The translations under genes were made by a program, and so were the position numbers. A stretch of DNA of 29,536 bases from an uncultured Lachnospiraceae bacterium (GTDB taxonomy: Bacteria; Bacillota; Clostridia; Lachnospirales; Lachnospiraceae). The notes below the pieces were generated by a model. It saw only the letters and a list, made by a program, of their open reading frames with translations, was not told the origin of the DNA and made no database searches. Below, in pieces: positions 1 to 7,463 of the stretch. The first letter of the stretch is position 1; each line of letters starts with the position of its first letter. Location: NCBI GenBank assembly GCA_910584115.1, contig CAJTYN010000017.1:1-29536 (forward strand), written 5' to 3'.

Positions 1-388
1 TGAAAAGCACTGTTTTTGGCGGGTTGAGGACGCTGGGGACGGTGTTTTTTTGTGCGCTGTCTAGATCTTCCAGTAGCCGTCCTTTCCTTTTGTATATTAT
101 ATTTTTGCCATTTTTTGTTGGCGCAGGGGCGGTTTTCTGAAGTAGCTGAAAGAGATCAGATACATCTCCTATAAAATAAAATGTGCCCCCTTTGACACAT
201 CGTTGAGAGGTGTGGGGGCTTCTGTTAGTGATCGGTATACACCAAGATCTTGATCTGTCAATAACCAGTCTATAAATTGTGGACAGTCTATAAAATGTTC
301 ATCGGAAGGTTTTCACGGATCACGATGTCCGCACGAAGAATAGCCTTGATCTATAGCTTCATCTCTGGTACCGTTAAATTCAGGATAG
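1..388. other. Gene-poor left edge, probable degraded accessory DNA
   Basis: No convincing intact gene is visible here. On the minus strand a frame without stops runs from about 265 to the left edge of the window and could be the tail of something outside, but it has no supported start. A second minus-strand frame, from about 315 to 170, is also open but lacks a start codon with a ribosome site. Plus-strand positions about 24-52 hold a GGACGCTGGGGACGGT motif followed by a run of seven T, similar in style to REP-like repeats found in many clostridia. AGTCTATAAA occurs twice (267-276 and 285-294), 18 bp apart. Together with the peptidase fragment next to it, this suggests decayed mobile or prophage-derived DNA. 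Confidence 0.4.
185..219 (-). terminator. Strong hairpin, possible terminator
   Basis: GCCCCC (185-190) and GGGGGC (214-219) form a perfect 6-bp stem. An inner ACAC/GTGT pairing extends it with some asymmetry. Read on the minus strand the hairpin is followed by a T-rich stretch (ACATTTTATTTTAT), as in an intrinsic terminator. It lies about 285 bp downstream of the ABC transporter operon and is the first plausible stop for it. Confidence 0.4.
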
Positions 389-526
389 TCATGAGGCGCC
401 ATTCAAGAGAAATTTGCCTATATCCTTATCCGATATCAGCAGATGCATGGCAAACATATCCGCCTCTAGCTCAAACCCGGATGTTTTCAGGCTGATCCGG
501 GTATCTATGAAGATGGCGTTGTCTTT
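389..526 (-). pseudogene. ImmA/IrrE-family metallopeptidase remnant
   Basis: This minus-strand frame encodes about 45 residues before a TGA. It contains FELEADMFAMHLLISDKDI, which fits the conserved E-x-E-A-D-x-F-A-x-x-L-L segment found downstream of the HExxH zinc motif in ImmA/IrrE (peptidase M78) proteins. The HExxH part is absent. The frame starts directly after a TAA, inside the 3' end of the neighbouring permease gene, and has no start codon with a ribosome site. I infer a fragment left by a deletion whose endpoint lies near 525-530. Proteins of this family usually relieve repression in phages and conjugative elements, so the piece hints at a lost mobile element. The assignment rests on one short motif. 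Confidence 0.4.
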
Positions 527-1521
527 TTACGCTGCGTGGAGAGGAGAACATACAGCACAGACCATGCGATACAGTGGATCGCGAGGATACCAACATCTTT
601 CATCGCCGTCCCCATACTCCCGGCGGATAGGGCCATGATGCCTTCAAAGGCCGGCTGTGATGGAACGATATTGCAGATGACCGCCAGCGGCCCGCGCACA
701 CCGATCAGAGCACATACGAGAGGTACGGCCAGGAACAGCAGCATGACGATCTTGATATAGACCACGCCGATCATCAGGCCCTGGGAAAACTTTCCGATAA
801 ACAGGCCGATCAACGCTGCCACAAAGGATGACAGCACGATCAATGCCAGCATGAGCCACAGATCTTGCCGGGACAGTCGGAAACAGATACACGCGGTCAC
901 GATGGAGGACAGGCTTCCGAAGAGGAACCCCACCACCACCTTCTGCAAAATGTACTGGCTGGGCGTCATGGGCAGGATCTCGTTGACAAAGGCCACACCA
1001 TCCTCTTTTTCGGAAATGATGTTCATGGCGTTGAACGTACAGCCCATAAACATAGCGACGATCAGCACAGCAGGGATAAAGATGCCTTGCAGACTTTCCA
1101 TGATGTCCGGGCGTTCCAACATCTGGACTTCCACCTGTCTTGCCGCCTCCCGCCGCTCATAGAGGGCGGGCAGAGTCGCCGCCGCCTGCCGGAAGATATC
1201 CAGCTCGTCGCCGCTGATCGCGGTCTTGAGGCTGTTACCGTCCGCTCTCACGCCGATCACATTGGTGGACGGTTCGTTGATGGCGGCGGTGAGTTCTTCC
1301 TGTGTCCCATAAGCCGTTACCGGCCCATACCGCTCCAGCCATGTGACCGTCTGCGGAGACAGGTCGTTTTCCAGTACGCCAAAGTGCAGTTCCCCCAGGC
1401 TGGACATATCAATGGAACCCATGAAATGCAAAGCCACAGCCACCAGAATGGGGAGCAGGAAGGTCATCAGGCAGAATTTATCCCGCAGAACGCTTTTCAT
1501 CTGATATCTTAAGCCTCTCAT
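505..1521 (-). CDS. ABC-2 type transporter permease (second subunit)
   Basis: A 338-residue integral membrane protein with the ABC-2 export permease layout: one membrane helix near residues 17-35, a large extracytoplasmic domain (about 36-145), then five or six helices to the C-terminus. It would form the transmembrane channel with the permease encoded just upstream, driven by the ATPase at 2517-3365. The ATG is preceded by AAAGGAGGGG and lies 3 bp after the upstream permease stop, so the two are surely co-translated. The substrate is not readable from sequence. Linkage to a two-component system with a loop-less sensor favours a cell-envelope antimicrobial or lipid-like compound (inference). 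The last residues (after about 328) may be altered by the junction with the peptidase remnant. Confidence 0.8.
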   Translation of the reverse strand: MRGLRYQMKSVLRDKFCLMTFLLPILVAVALHFMGSIDMSSLGELHFGVLENDLSPQTVTWLERYGPVTAYGTQEELTAAINEPSTNVIGVRADGNSLKTAISGDELDIFRQAAATLPALYERREAARQVEVQMLERPDIMESLQGIFIPAVLIVAMFMGCTFNAMNIISEKEDGVAFVNEILPMTPSQYILQKVVVGFLFGSLSSIVTACICFRLSRQDLWLMLALIVLSSFVAALIGLFIGKFSQGLMIGVVYIKIVMLLFLAVPLVCALIGVRGPLAVICNIVPSQPAFEGIMALSAGSMGTAMKDVGILAIHCIAWSVLYVLLSTQRKKTTPSS

Positions 1522-1524
1522 GTC

Positions 1525-2517
1525 TTACCCCTCCTTTCTGATCTCCCGATGAAACGCGAGCCGCACCGCCAGGAACAGCAGCACGATCGTACCGATAGCG
1601 CCGGCATGATAGACCGGTGAGATCGCCGTTCCAAAATAGGCGTTCTTCAATCCCATGTAGACATGATAGAACGGATGATGACTGATCCAGTCAAACTTGA
1701 CCGATGTATTGGCGGACAGAAATATCGGCGTCGCGGCAAAAATGGCGATGACCAGATAGGCCAGCGTAAACTGCCGGAAGTCCTTCAGCAGCAGCGCACA
1801 GAGCAGACCTACCAGGGCCATCATCAGCGACAGGAGCGCCGTGTGGAACAGGACCGCGGGCAGCACCGCCGCCCCGTCCGAAAGTCCCACATTCAGCAGG
1901 GTGAGCAGAACCGCAAAGACCAGATCGGAGAGCAGGAACACCGTCAGCTTGGAGAGCAGGAACAGCTCTTTTCGCAATGGGAGGATGGCGTGGACGCGGA
2001 TCACGCCCATGCCCTTTTCCTTGAACAGCACGGCGGCGATCCCCAAAAATCCCACAGCGGCCAACTCAAAAAACAGCAGTTCGCAGGTGATCTCTTTCCG
2101 GGCCTTCTGTTCCGGCGTGTTTGTGCCCAGCACCTCCGGGGATAGGCTCACCGATGGCTGCAGCAGGGACAGGGCGTGATCTGCCCGGTGGTGGTCGATG
2201 TGTTCCGCCCCTTTGTAAAGGACCACCCGCACATCTCCGGCACTGGCGTCCAGCCCCACGCCGTTGGCCTCGGCCAGCAGGGCGGCATCCATAGCCTCCA
2301 TGGAGGGAACGGTCTGTACCAGGGCCGATCTTGCGACTTGCGTTTCCGCTGGGTCGTACAGGTACACATTATAGGGTCCCATCTGCATGAAGCGGATGTA
2401 GCCCAGGTTTACATAGGCCGTATAGAGGGCGAGAAAACCGATCGCCATCAGGAAGAATTTCCCCGATGCCAGCATCCGGCAGTCCTTTTTGAACAGAGCG
2501 CAAAAACTTTTTCCCAT
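1525..2517 (-). CDS. ABC-2 type transporter permease (first subunit)
   Basis: A 330-residue membrane protein with the same architecture as its downstream neighbour: an N-terminal helix (about residues 19-40), an extracytoplasmic domain to about residue 145, and a C-terminal block of about five hydrophobic segments. The two permeases are dissimilar enough to form a heterodimer rather than being a recent duplication. The ATG shares bases with the ATPase stop (TGATG), so translation is coupled. It probably pairs with the 505-1521 permease in an exporter. No residue pattern that I can see fixes the substrate. Confidence 0.8.
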   Translation of the reverse strand: MGKSFCALFKKDCRMLASGKFFLMAIGFLALYTAYVNLGYIRFMQMGPYNVYLYDPAETQVARSALVQTVPSMEAMDAALLAEANGVGLDASAGDVRVVLYKGAEHIDHHRADHALSLLQPSVSLSPEVLGTNTPEQKARKEITCELLFFELAAVGFLGIAAVLFKEKGMGVIRVHAILPLRKELFLLSKLTVFLLSDLVFAVLLTLLNVGLSDGAAVLPAVLFHTALLSLMMALVGLLCALLLKDFRQFTLAYLVIAIFAATPIFLSANTSVKFDWISHHPFYHVYMGLKNAYFGTAISPVYHAGAIGTIVLLFLAVRLAFHREIRKEG

Positions 2518-3365
2518 CAGGACAGCCCCCTTCCCGTGTACTGGATGAAAATATCCTCCAGTGTGGGCTCCTGGGAGTGGATGCTGATGATCTCGTCATG
2601 GGCGAAGGGGATGCCCGCCTCTAGCTCCGGAGCCTCGATGGTCTCCGTCTCCCGCTGTCCCCGGTACAGGTAGTCGATCACGACTCGGCGGTCACTGTTT
2701 TTCTCCTTCAGACGCTTGGGCGTATCCAGGGCCACTAGGTTCCCGTTGGAGATGAACGCCACCCGGTCGCACAGGAGGTCGGCGTCCACCATATTGTGGG
2801 TGGTGACAAAGACCGTCGTCCCCTTTTTCCGCTCCTGCTCGATGATCTTGCGGAACAGCACCGCGCCGGAGGGGTCCAGGCCGCTGGTGGGTTCGTCCAG
2901 GAACAGCAGCCGGGGGCTGCTCACCAGCGCCCGCGCCATGCTCACCCGCTGGCGCATCCCCTTGGAGTAGGAGGACACAGGCTTTTTCAGAAAGTCCGGC
3001 TTAAACTCCAGTGTGTCCAGCAGCTCCCCCACATCCCGCCGCTGCTCTCTGGGATAGAACGAGGCGAAATAGTTCAGATTATCCACGGCGCTCAGATCAG
3101 CGTACAGATAGGGAAACTCAAAGAGGACCCCGATCTTCCGGAAAAACTCCTGCCCGTGGGCGTCGGAGATGTCCTGCCCGAACAGGCAGACTTTCCCGCC
3201 GTGCCCCTTCAAGATCCCGGTGAGTATCTTCTGCGTTGTAGACTTTCCGGAGCCGTTCGGCCCCAGGAAGCCGAAGATCTCCCCGTCCTCCACGGTGAAG
3301 TCCAGGCCGTGGAGGGCCTGCGCATCTTTGCTGTAGGAGAATGTCAGGTTCCTGACCTCGATCAT
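2517..3365 (-). CDS. ABC transporter ATP-binding protein
   Basis: A 282-residue nucleotide-binding subunit that energises the two permeases encoded downstream. Visible motifs are Walker A GPNGSGKST (residues 35-43), a signature variant SSYSKGMRQR (around 138-147), Walker B LLFLDEPTSGLD and a switch histidine in VTTHNM. The Q-loop position reads VLFEFPYLY, with Glu where Gln is usual. I have seen this in related drug or lantibiotic-type exporter ATPases, so it need not be inactivating. The C-terminal extension of about 70 residues is typical of DrrA/CcmA-like ATPases. The start overlaps the stop of the 50-residue membrane protein by 4 bp (ATGA). Confidence 0.9.
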   Translation of the reverse strand: MIEVRNLTFSYSKDAQALHGLDFTVEDGEIFGFLGPNGSGKSTTQKILTGILKGHGGKVCLFGQDISDAHGQEFFRKIGVLFEFPYLYADLSAVDNLNYFASFYPREQRRDVGELLDTLEFKPDFLKKPVSSYSKGMRQRVSMARALVSSPRLLFLDEPTSGLDPSGAVLFRKIIEQERKKGTTVFVTTHNMVDADLLCDRVAFISNGNLVALDTPKRLKEKNSDRRVVIDYLYRGQRETETIEAPELEAGIPFAHDEIISIHSQEPTLEDIFIQYTGRGLS

Positions 3366-3514
3366 CCGTCATCACCCCACTTTCCACACGGACCCTTCGT
3401 CTGCTCCTGTTGGCGTTTGCTCCACCACTTCATAAACTTGATCTTGAAGGGGATGGAGATGATCAGCACCGCCGCGATCGCCAGCCACCAGTACCACGCT
3501 AAACCTAAGAACAT
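3362..3514 (-). CDS. 50-residue membrane protein leading the ABC operon
   Basis: This short gene starts ATG at 3514 behind a near-perfect ribosome site (AAGGAGG, 7 bp upstream) and ends with TGA overlapping the ATPase start by 4 bp, which argues strongly that it is translated. The protein begins MFLGLAWYWWLAIAAVLIIS, one tryptophan-rich membrane helix (about residues 2-22), followed by a basic, Trp-containing tail (KFMKWWSKRQQEQ) and a short hydrophilic end. I do not recognise a family. Its place as first gene of the transporter unit suggests a small accessory or regulatory subunit of the ABC complex, or a link to the neighbouring sensor kinase (inference). It is easily missed in annotation because of its size. 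Confidence 0.8.
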   Translation of the reverse strand: MFLGLAWYWWLAIAAVLIISIPFKIKFMKWWSKRQQEQTKGPCGKWGDDG

Positions 3515-3571
3515 ACAAAAACCTCCTTATCTGCTGCCTCCGATCCTTCTTGGAAATGATCTGGAGGTCTG

Positions 3572-3634
3572 TGATAAGGAGAGTTTAGGGAGGTGGTGTG
3601 AAGTTGGTGTGAGGCCGCTGTGAGATCCGTGTGA
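3572..3634 (-). promoter_or_regulatory. Operator of four 11-bp phased repeats with promoter for the ABC operon
   Basis: On the plus strand GTGTGA occurs at 3596, 3607 and 3629, with CTGTGA at 3618, all at an exact 11-bp pitch, so all lie on one helix face. Read in the direction of the transporter genes they are TCACAC boxes. OmpR/PhoB-type regulators bind direct repeats with 11-bp pitch, and a regulator of that class is encoded upstream. A -10-like TTATCA lies at 3572-3577, and the nearest repeat sits where the -35 should be, as in activator-dependent promoters. The likely reading is activation of the small protein and ABC genes by the 4704-5372 regulator. Confidence 0.65.
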
Positions 3635-3636
3635 GA

Positions 3637-4707
3637 TCATTTTGTGACAGGGATGGAGAAATAGAACCGGACTCCGTCGGTTTGGTTTTCTGCGCCATAG
3701 GGCAGATCTTGCATGGACAGGATCTGCGCCACGATGGACAACCCCAGCCCGGAACCGCTGTATCCTGCGCCGCTGTCCCGATAAAATCTTGTCCATATTT
3801 TGGGCAGATCGGCTTCTGGAATGATCCTGCCCTGATCGAAGATGGAGAAATGCAGCGTTTTATCGTCCGCTGTCAGCTCCAGCCGCAGAATACCGCCGGG
3901 ATACACATTTTTTTTGGCATTGACGATCAGATTGCTCAAGACCTGCTCCATGCGCCGCCTGTCTGTCCGCACAAAAACTTTTTGATCCGGCAGTTCGTAT
4001 TGCAGTTCAAGATCGGTGTCAGGAGTATCGATCAGGAGGCGCCCGGCTACTGTCTCCACCAACTCCACAAAGTCAAACCGGGTGACATCCAGGCTTGCGG
4101 CGCCGCTTTCCAAGGCCGACAGATCCAGCAGGGTCACGATCAGGCCGTTCATGCGCTCCACTTCGGAGACGATCACCTGGGCATATTTCCGCTGTTTGGC
4201 TTCGTCTGTCTCGTCCTGCAGGCCCTCGGCATAAGCCCGGATGATGCCCAGCGGGGTCTTCATCTCATGGGACAGGCTGTCCACCAACTCTTTTCGCTCG
4301 GCCAGGAGAAGCCGTTCCCTTTCCACATCTTTTTCAAGCTGGGTGTTCGCGTCCTCCAGATGGGCAAGGGCCTGCCGGAGATTTTCGGCCATCGTGTTCA
4401 GGCTAAAGGACAGTTCCCCAAATTCATCGGTCGAAGCAAGGTCGCAGGGTGCGGAAAAGTCCAGCCCTGCCATGCGCTTTGCGGAGGCGTTCAGCTTGCC
4501 GATCGGTCTTGTGATAAAGCGGCCCATGAAAAAGTCGATGCCCAGGACGAGCAGCAAGACAAAGCCCAGCCAGATCAGGAGAGAGGCGTCCTTGCTGACA
4601 GGCAGGCCGGTTGACAGGATGTATGAAAAGATCAGTGCAATCCCCGCCAGCTTGGAGAGCATCAAGATCTTTTTCCGAACGGTGCGGAGTGAAAACAGCT
4701 CTTTCAT
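3637..4707 (-). CDS. Sensor histidine kinase with minimal extracellular loop
   Basis: A 356-residue membrane kinase. Two helices (about residues 14-33 and 42-61) are separated by only about eight to ten residues, followed by a HAMP-like region (62-115), a coiled segment, HisKA with phospho-acceptor H147 (SLSHEMKTPLG) and a HATPase domain ending near residue 356. The tiny loop resembles intramembrane-sensing kinases of the BceS type, which respond to envelope damage or through a partner transporter. The ATP-lid G1 box reads DQGRIIPEADLP where DxGxGIP is usual, so one glycine is replaced. The G2 box GSGLGLSIV is intact. Its ATG overlaps the regulator stop (ATGA). Confidence 0.88.
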   Translation of the reverse strand: MKELFSLRTVRKKILMLSKLAGIALIFSYILSTGLPVSKDASLLIWLGFVLLLVLGIDFFMGRFITRPIGKLNASAKRMAGLDFSAPCDLASTDEFGELSFSLNTMAENLRQALAHLEDANTQLEKDVERERLLLAERKELVDSLSHEMKTPLGIIRAYAEGLQDETDEAKQRKYAQVIVSEVERMNGLIVTLLDLSALESGAASLDVTRFDFVELVETVAGRLLIDTPDTDLELQYELPDQKVFVRTDRRRMEQVLSNLIVNAKKNVYPGGILRLELTADDKTLHFSIFDQGRIIPEADLPKIWTRFYRDSGAGYSGSGLGLSIVAQILSMQDLPYGAENQTDGVRFYFSIPVTK

Positions 4708-5372
4708 ACCGTCACCTCAAATTTATAGCCGGAGCGGATCAGGGTGACGATGTGCTTGGCCTCGTCCCCCAGTTTTTGCCGCAGGGTCTTGATGTGGGTG
4801 TCCACAGTGCGGGTCGTTCCCTCGAAATCGTAGCCCCAGACACGGTTTAAGAGCTGTTCCCGAGAAAAGATCTGTCCGGGATTTGCCATGAGAAAGGCCA
4901 GCAATCCGTACTCCTTATGGGTCAAGGCGATCTCCTGGCCGTCCAGATAAACTTTGTGGGCATTGGGATGGAGGATGATCTTTCCGGCGCTGATCGCTCC
5001 GGCAGAAGCGGGGGAGGAGCGGCGCAGCAGGGCGTTCGCTTTTGCCAGCAGGATCTTGGGACTGAACGGTTTTGTCATATAGTCATCTGCGCCGTAGTCG
5101 TAGCCTTTCAGTTTATCGTCCTCCGCACTTTTGGCGGTGAGCATGATGATGGGCATATCGCTCATTTCACGCGCCATCCTGCAGACGGAAAAGCCGTCCA
5201 GATGGGGCATCAACACATCCAGGATCATCAGATCCATAGGATGGTCTTTCAGTATGATCAGGGCATCTACACCATCGTCAGCGGTGAGGCAGGTATGCCC
5301 GCCCTTTCGCATATAGTCCGCAATGATGTCCTGCATGGCTTTTTCATCTTCTACGATCAGTATGTCTGCCAT
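4704..5372 (-). CDS. OmpR-family response regulator
   Basis: A 222-residue two-domain regulator. The receiver domain (1-118) has the acidic pair E8/D9, phospho-acceptor D52 (LMILDVLMP), the T/S position in MLTAKS and K101 in the MTKPF motif. The C-terminal winged helix (about 128-222) has the typical EIALTHKEYGLLAFL and GTTRTVDTHIKTLRQKLG segments. It would be phosphorylated by the kinase encoded directly downstream and bind direct repeats such as those at 3596-3634. It is the first gene of the transcript and is preceded by GAGGAGGAGA and a clear promoter. Confidence 0.93.
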   Translation of the reverse strand: MADILIVEDEKAMQDIIADYMRKGGHTCLTADDGVDALIILKDHPMDLMILDVLMPHLDGFSVCRMAREMSDMPIIMLTAKSAEDDKLKGYDYGADDYMTKPFSPKILLAKANALLRRSSPASAGAISAGKIILHPNAHKVYLDGQEIALTHKEYGLLAFLMANPGQIFSREQLLNRVWGYDFEGTTRTVDTHIKTLRQKLGDEAKHIVTLIRSGYKFEVTV

Positions 5373-5413
5373 GGTCTCCTCCTCTATCTCAACGTATCAT
5401 CTCCGCACGGCAT

Positions 5414-5442
5414 ATTATACTTCTTTTCCCTGGATAGCACAA
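5414..5442 (-). promoter_or_regulatory. Sigma-A-like promoter of the two-component operon
   Basis: On the minus strand TTGTGC (5437-5442) is followed after 17 bp by a perfect TATAAT (5414-5419). The start codon of the response regulator lies about 40 bp further on. I see no copy of the 11-bp phased repeats here, so autoregulation through the same operator is not supported. Confidence 0.65.
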
Positions 5443-5474
5443 GGATCCGCAGAGCTGTACCGATGTTTTTATCC

Positions 5475-6797
5475 CTACCATTCTGATAGTGTCCCGTCTT
5501 TTTTATCCACACGGTCTTTTAGGATGAGCGCTAACAACGCCGATAAGATCCTTGCAAAAACCGTACTCCACCAGATCATTATCTGTCCGCCGAACAGAGG
5601 CGGCAGGATGAGCATGAGCACGAACATGAACAGTGGTTCGATGAAAGTCAGAACATAGGACAGCGCACTTTTTTCTGTGGCATAAAAACTCGCGGTCGTT
5701 ACGCGGAGGACCGCAACAAAGGGTACGGAGACTAAAAAGACGGGCATGATCTTTGTGATCTCCATATTCACGAGATCTGACGCCCCGAATAATGTGCCGA
5801 GGCTTTCCTTTGTCAGATACATGATGATGCAGCCGATCAGGGACAGGAACAATGCAGATCCATATGCTAACTTTCTCGTGCTCTTCAGTCTGTCAAGATC
5901 TTTTTCACCGTAATGCTGGCTGAGTAACGGCTGGCTCCCGTCGCCGACTCCCTGCAGTATCAGATATATGATGCAGATGACATATGCGATACAGGCATAA
6001 GTAGCGATGGCAGGTTCTCCTCCATAAGAGATAGAGAAACGGTTTATGATGATCAGAGATATATTAGGCGACATGGCAAGTCCAAAGGGCGCGATCCCGA
6101 TCTTGAGTATGGATGCGGACACCTTTCCGTATCTTGAAAAGGGAATGGCCAGTGTAAACTGCCTTTTGCGTAATAAATAGATGAGCGCGATCAGCATTGT
6201 CACGCCCTGTCCGATGACCGTAGCCCATGCCGCGCCCGCAACGCCCTGATCTAAGATCCATACAAACAGGTAGTCGAGAATGATGTTGGTAACAAAACCT
6301 GCGATCATGGAGACCATTGCATAAAATGAACCGCCAAGGTTACGGATAAAAGGCACTGTTCCCGTACCGATCACTTGTAAGGCGGCACCTAAAGCGATGA
6401 CCGCGATATATTCTTCTCCCAATGCAAGGAGTTCGCCGTCCGCTCCCAACGCTCTTAAGAGGGTGCCGTTCAAAAGGAAGACCGAGATCGTCAAAAGGAC
6501 GCTTGAGATGATCAGTGACCACAAAGTCCCGGCTGTAAATTCTCTTGCCTTTGATCCCTTTTTCTCCGCTCTGTAAATGGAATAGTAGATCGCGCCGCCC
6601 ATTCCGATCCCTGTGCCGAGTGCCTGAATGACTGCGACGATGGGATAAGCGATATTAACGGCTGAAAGCCCCAGATCGCCTATGCTGTTTCCTATGAAAA
6701 AACCGTCCACGATCGTGTAGACTCCCGATAAGGCAAAAGACAGCACGGACGGGATAACGTATTGAAGGAAAGTTCTTACATCATGAGTCTGTCTCAT
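5475..6797 (-). CDS. MATE-family multidrug/metabolite exporter
   Basis: About 440 residues with roughly twelve hydrophobic segments and the MATE layout of two six-helix halves. The N-terminal half contains the family-like GVYTIVDGFFIGNSIGDLGL and YPIVAVIQALGTGIGMGG. It acts in the membrane as a cation-coupled exporter; the substrate is unknown. The reading frame extends to a GTG at 6809, but the ATG at 6797 fits the AGGAGG at about 6809-6814 better, so I chose it. The gene overlaps the end of the marR-like gene and is transcribed with it, the common arrangement of a drug-responsive repressor controlling its exporter. Confidence 0.9.
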   Translation of the reverse strand: MRQTHDVRTFLQYVIPSVLSFALSGVYTIVDGFFIGNSIGDLGLSAVNIAYPIVAVIQALGTGIGMGGAIYYSIYRAEKKGSKAREFTAGTLWSLIISSVLLTISVFLLNGTLLRALGADGELLALGEEYIAVIALGAALQVIGTGTVPFIRNLGGSFYAMVSMIAGFVTNIILDYLFVWILDQGVAGAAWATVIGQGVTMLIALIYLLRKRQFTLAIPFSRYGKVSASILKIGIAPFGLAMSPNISLIIINRFSISYGGEPAIATYACIAYVICIIYLILQGVGDGSQPLLSQHYGEKDLDRLKSTRKLAYGSALFLSLIGCIIMYLTKESLGTLFGASDLVNMEITKIMPVFLVSVPFVAVLRVTTASFYATEKSALSYVLTFIEPLFMFVLMLILPPLFGGQIMIWWSTVFARILSALLALILKDRVDKKDGTLSEW

Positions 6798-7248
6798 TAT
6801 TTTTTTCACCTCCTGCCTTTCTGAAACGTTCTACAAATAAAGACATATTTTCATTAAGCTGTTTCATACGCTCTATGCCTATTTCCTCTACCGCAGACAG
6901 TTCTGCTTTCCTTAATTCGGAAATAATGGCATCTGCGTATTCTTTTCCTGACTCTGTTAAGCGGATGATCTTGTTCCGTTTATCCTCCGGCATAGGGGAC
7001 AGCTCCACAGCTCCTCTGCGCTCAAGATCTTTGAAGACCATGTTGATCGTCTGCTTCGGTATCAGCCACCTTTGGCTGATCTTTTTCTGTGTGCAGTCGT
7101 CCCCGCCGTCGTGGATCGCACACAATACTAACAGGCAATTGACCGACAGTCCATGGGCTTTTGCCCATTCTCCATACACATGATTATACTCCTGCCATAT
7201 GGCATAGTATCTGTTCAGCTGTTCCATAAAAACGGCATTGTTTATCAT
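6781..7248 (-). CDS. MarR-family transcriptional regulator
   Basis: A 155-residue regulator with the MarR winged helix: recognition region in CTQKKISQRWLIPKQTINMV, wing in PMPEDKRNKIIRLTESG, and helical ends for dimerisation. Members of this family bind palindromes and release on binding small phenolic or drug-like ligands. The start ATG at 7248 has GGAGG 7-8 bp upstream. The gene is first in a transcript with the MATE exporter and is itself preceded by a palindrome overlapping the initial transcribed region, so autorepression is likely. Confidence 0.92.
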   Translation of the reverse strand: MINNAVFMEQLNRYYAIWQEYNHVYGEWAKAHGLSVNCLLVLCAIHDGGDDCTQKKISQRWLIPKQTINMVFKDLERRGAVELSPMPEDKRNKIIRLTESGKEYADAIISELRKAELSAVEEIGIERMKQLNENMSLFVERFRKAGGEKNNETDS

Positions 7249-7269
7249 ATCTGACCTCCTCGGATATAT

Positions 7270-7322
7270 TAGTACGGTTCTGTACTATCTGTATTATAGT
7301 CCATAACTGTACTGATTGTCAA
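7270..7322 (-). promoter_or_regulatory. Promoter and palindromic operator of marR-MATE
   Basis: On the minus strand TTGACA (7317-7322) is followed after 18 bp by TATAAT (7293-7298). Immediately downstream lies the perfect inverted repeat TAGTAC-N6-GTACTA (7270-7287). A further AGTACAG half-site lies in the spacer around 7307-7313. A dimeric regulator bound here would cover the transcription start. This fits autoregulation by the MarR protein. Confidence 0.65.
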
Positions 7323-7378
7323 GGTGGGAATCTTAAACAAAAATGAAGCTTAAAAATAAAAAAACTTTAATGTAACTA

Positions 7379-7407
7379 TTGACATTACGACTAAAAAGGA
7401 TCATAAT
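7379..7407 (+). promoter_or_regulatory. Promoter of the repeat-peptide operon
   Basis: TTGACA (7379-7384), a 17-bp spacer and CATAAT (7402-7407) form a strong sigma-A-like promoter 57 bp before the peptide gene. It sits in an AT-rich intergenic region and points away from the marR-MATE promoter. Confidence 0.65.
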
Positions 7408-7411
7408 AAGT

Positions 7412-7434
7412 ATTGTAATAATAAAGATTACAAT
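7412..7434. promoter_or_regulatory. Inverted repeat ATTGTAAT-N7-ATTACAAT
   Basis: A perfect 8-bp inverted repeat (7412-7419 and 7427-7434) begins 5 bp after the -10 box, so it spans the expected transcription start and early leader of the peptide gene. Its symmetry and placement fit a repressor operator. It does not match the TAGTAC palindrome in front of marR, so a different regulator is likely. The ribosome site AAGGAGG lies about 15 bp downstream. Confidence 0.5.
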
Positions 7435-7463
7435 AAATACATATTTTTAAGGAGGATACTGAA

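Noticed and set aside
865..1512. 215-codon plus-strand frame
   Set aside because: Shadow of the ABC permease gene; Gln/His/Arg-rich composition and no ribosome site.
3631..4614. 327-codon plus-strand frame
   Set aside because: Opposite the histidine kinase, which has full domain motifs; composition typical of an antisense shadow.
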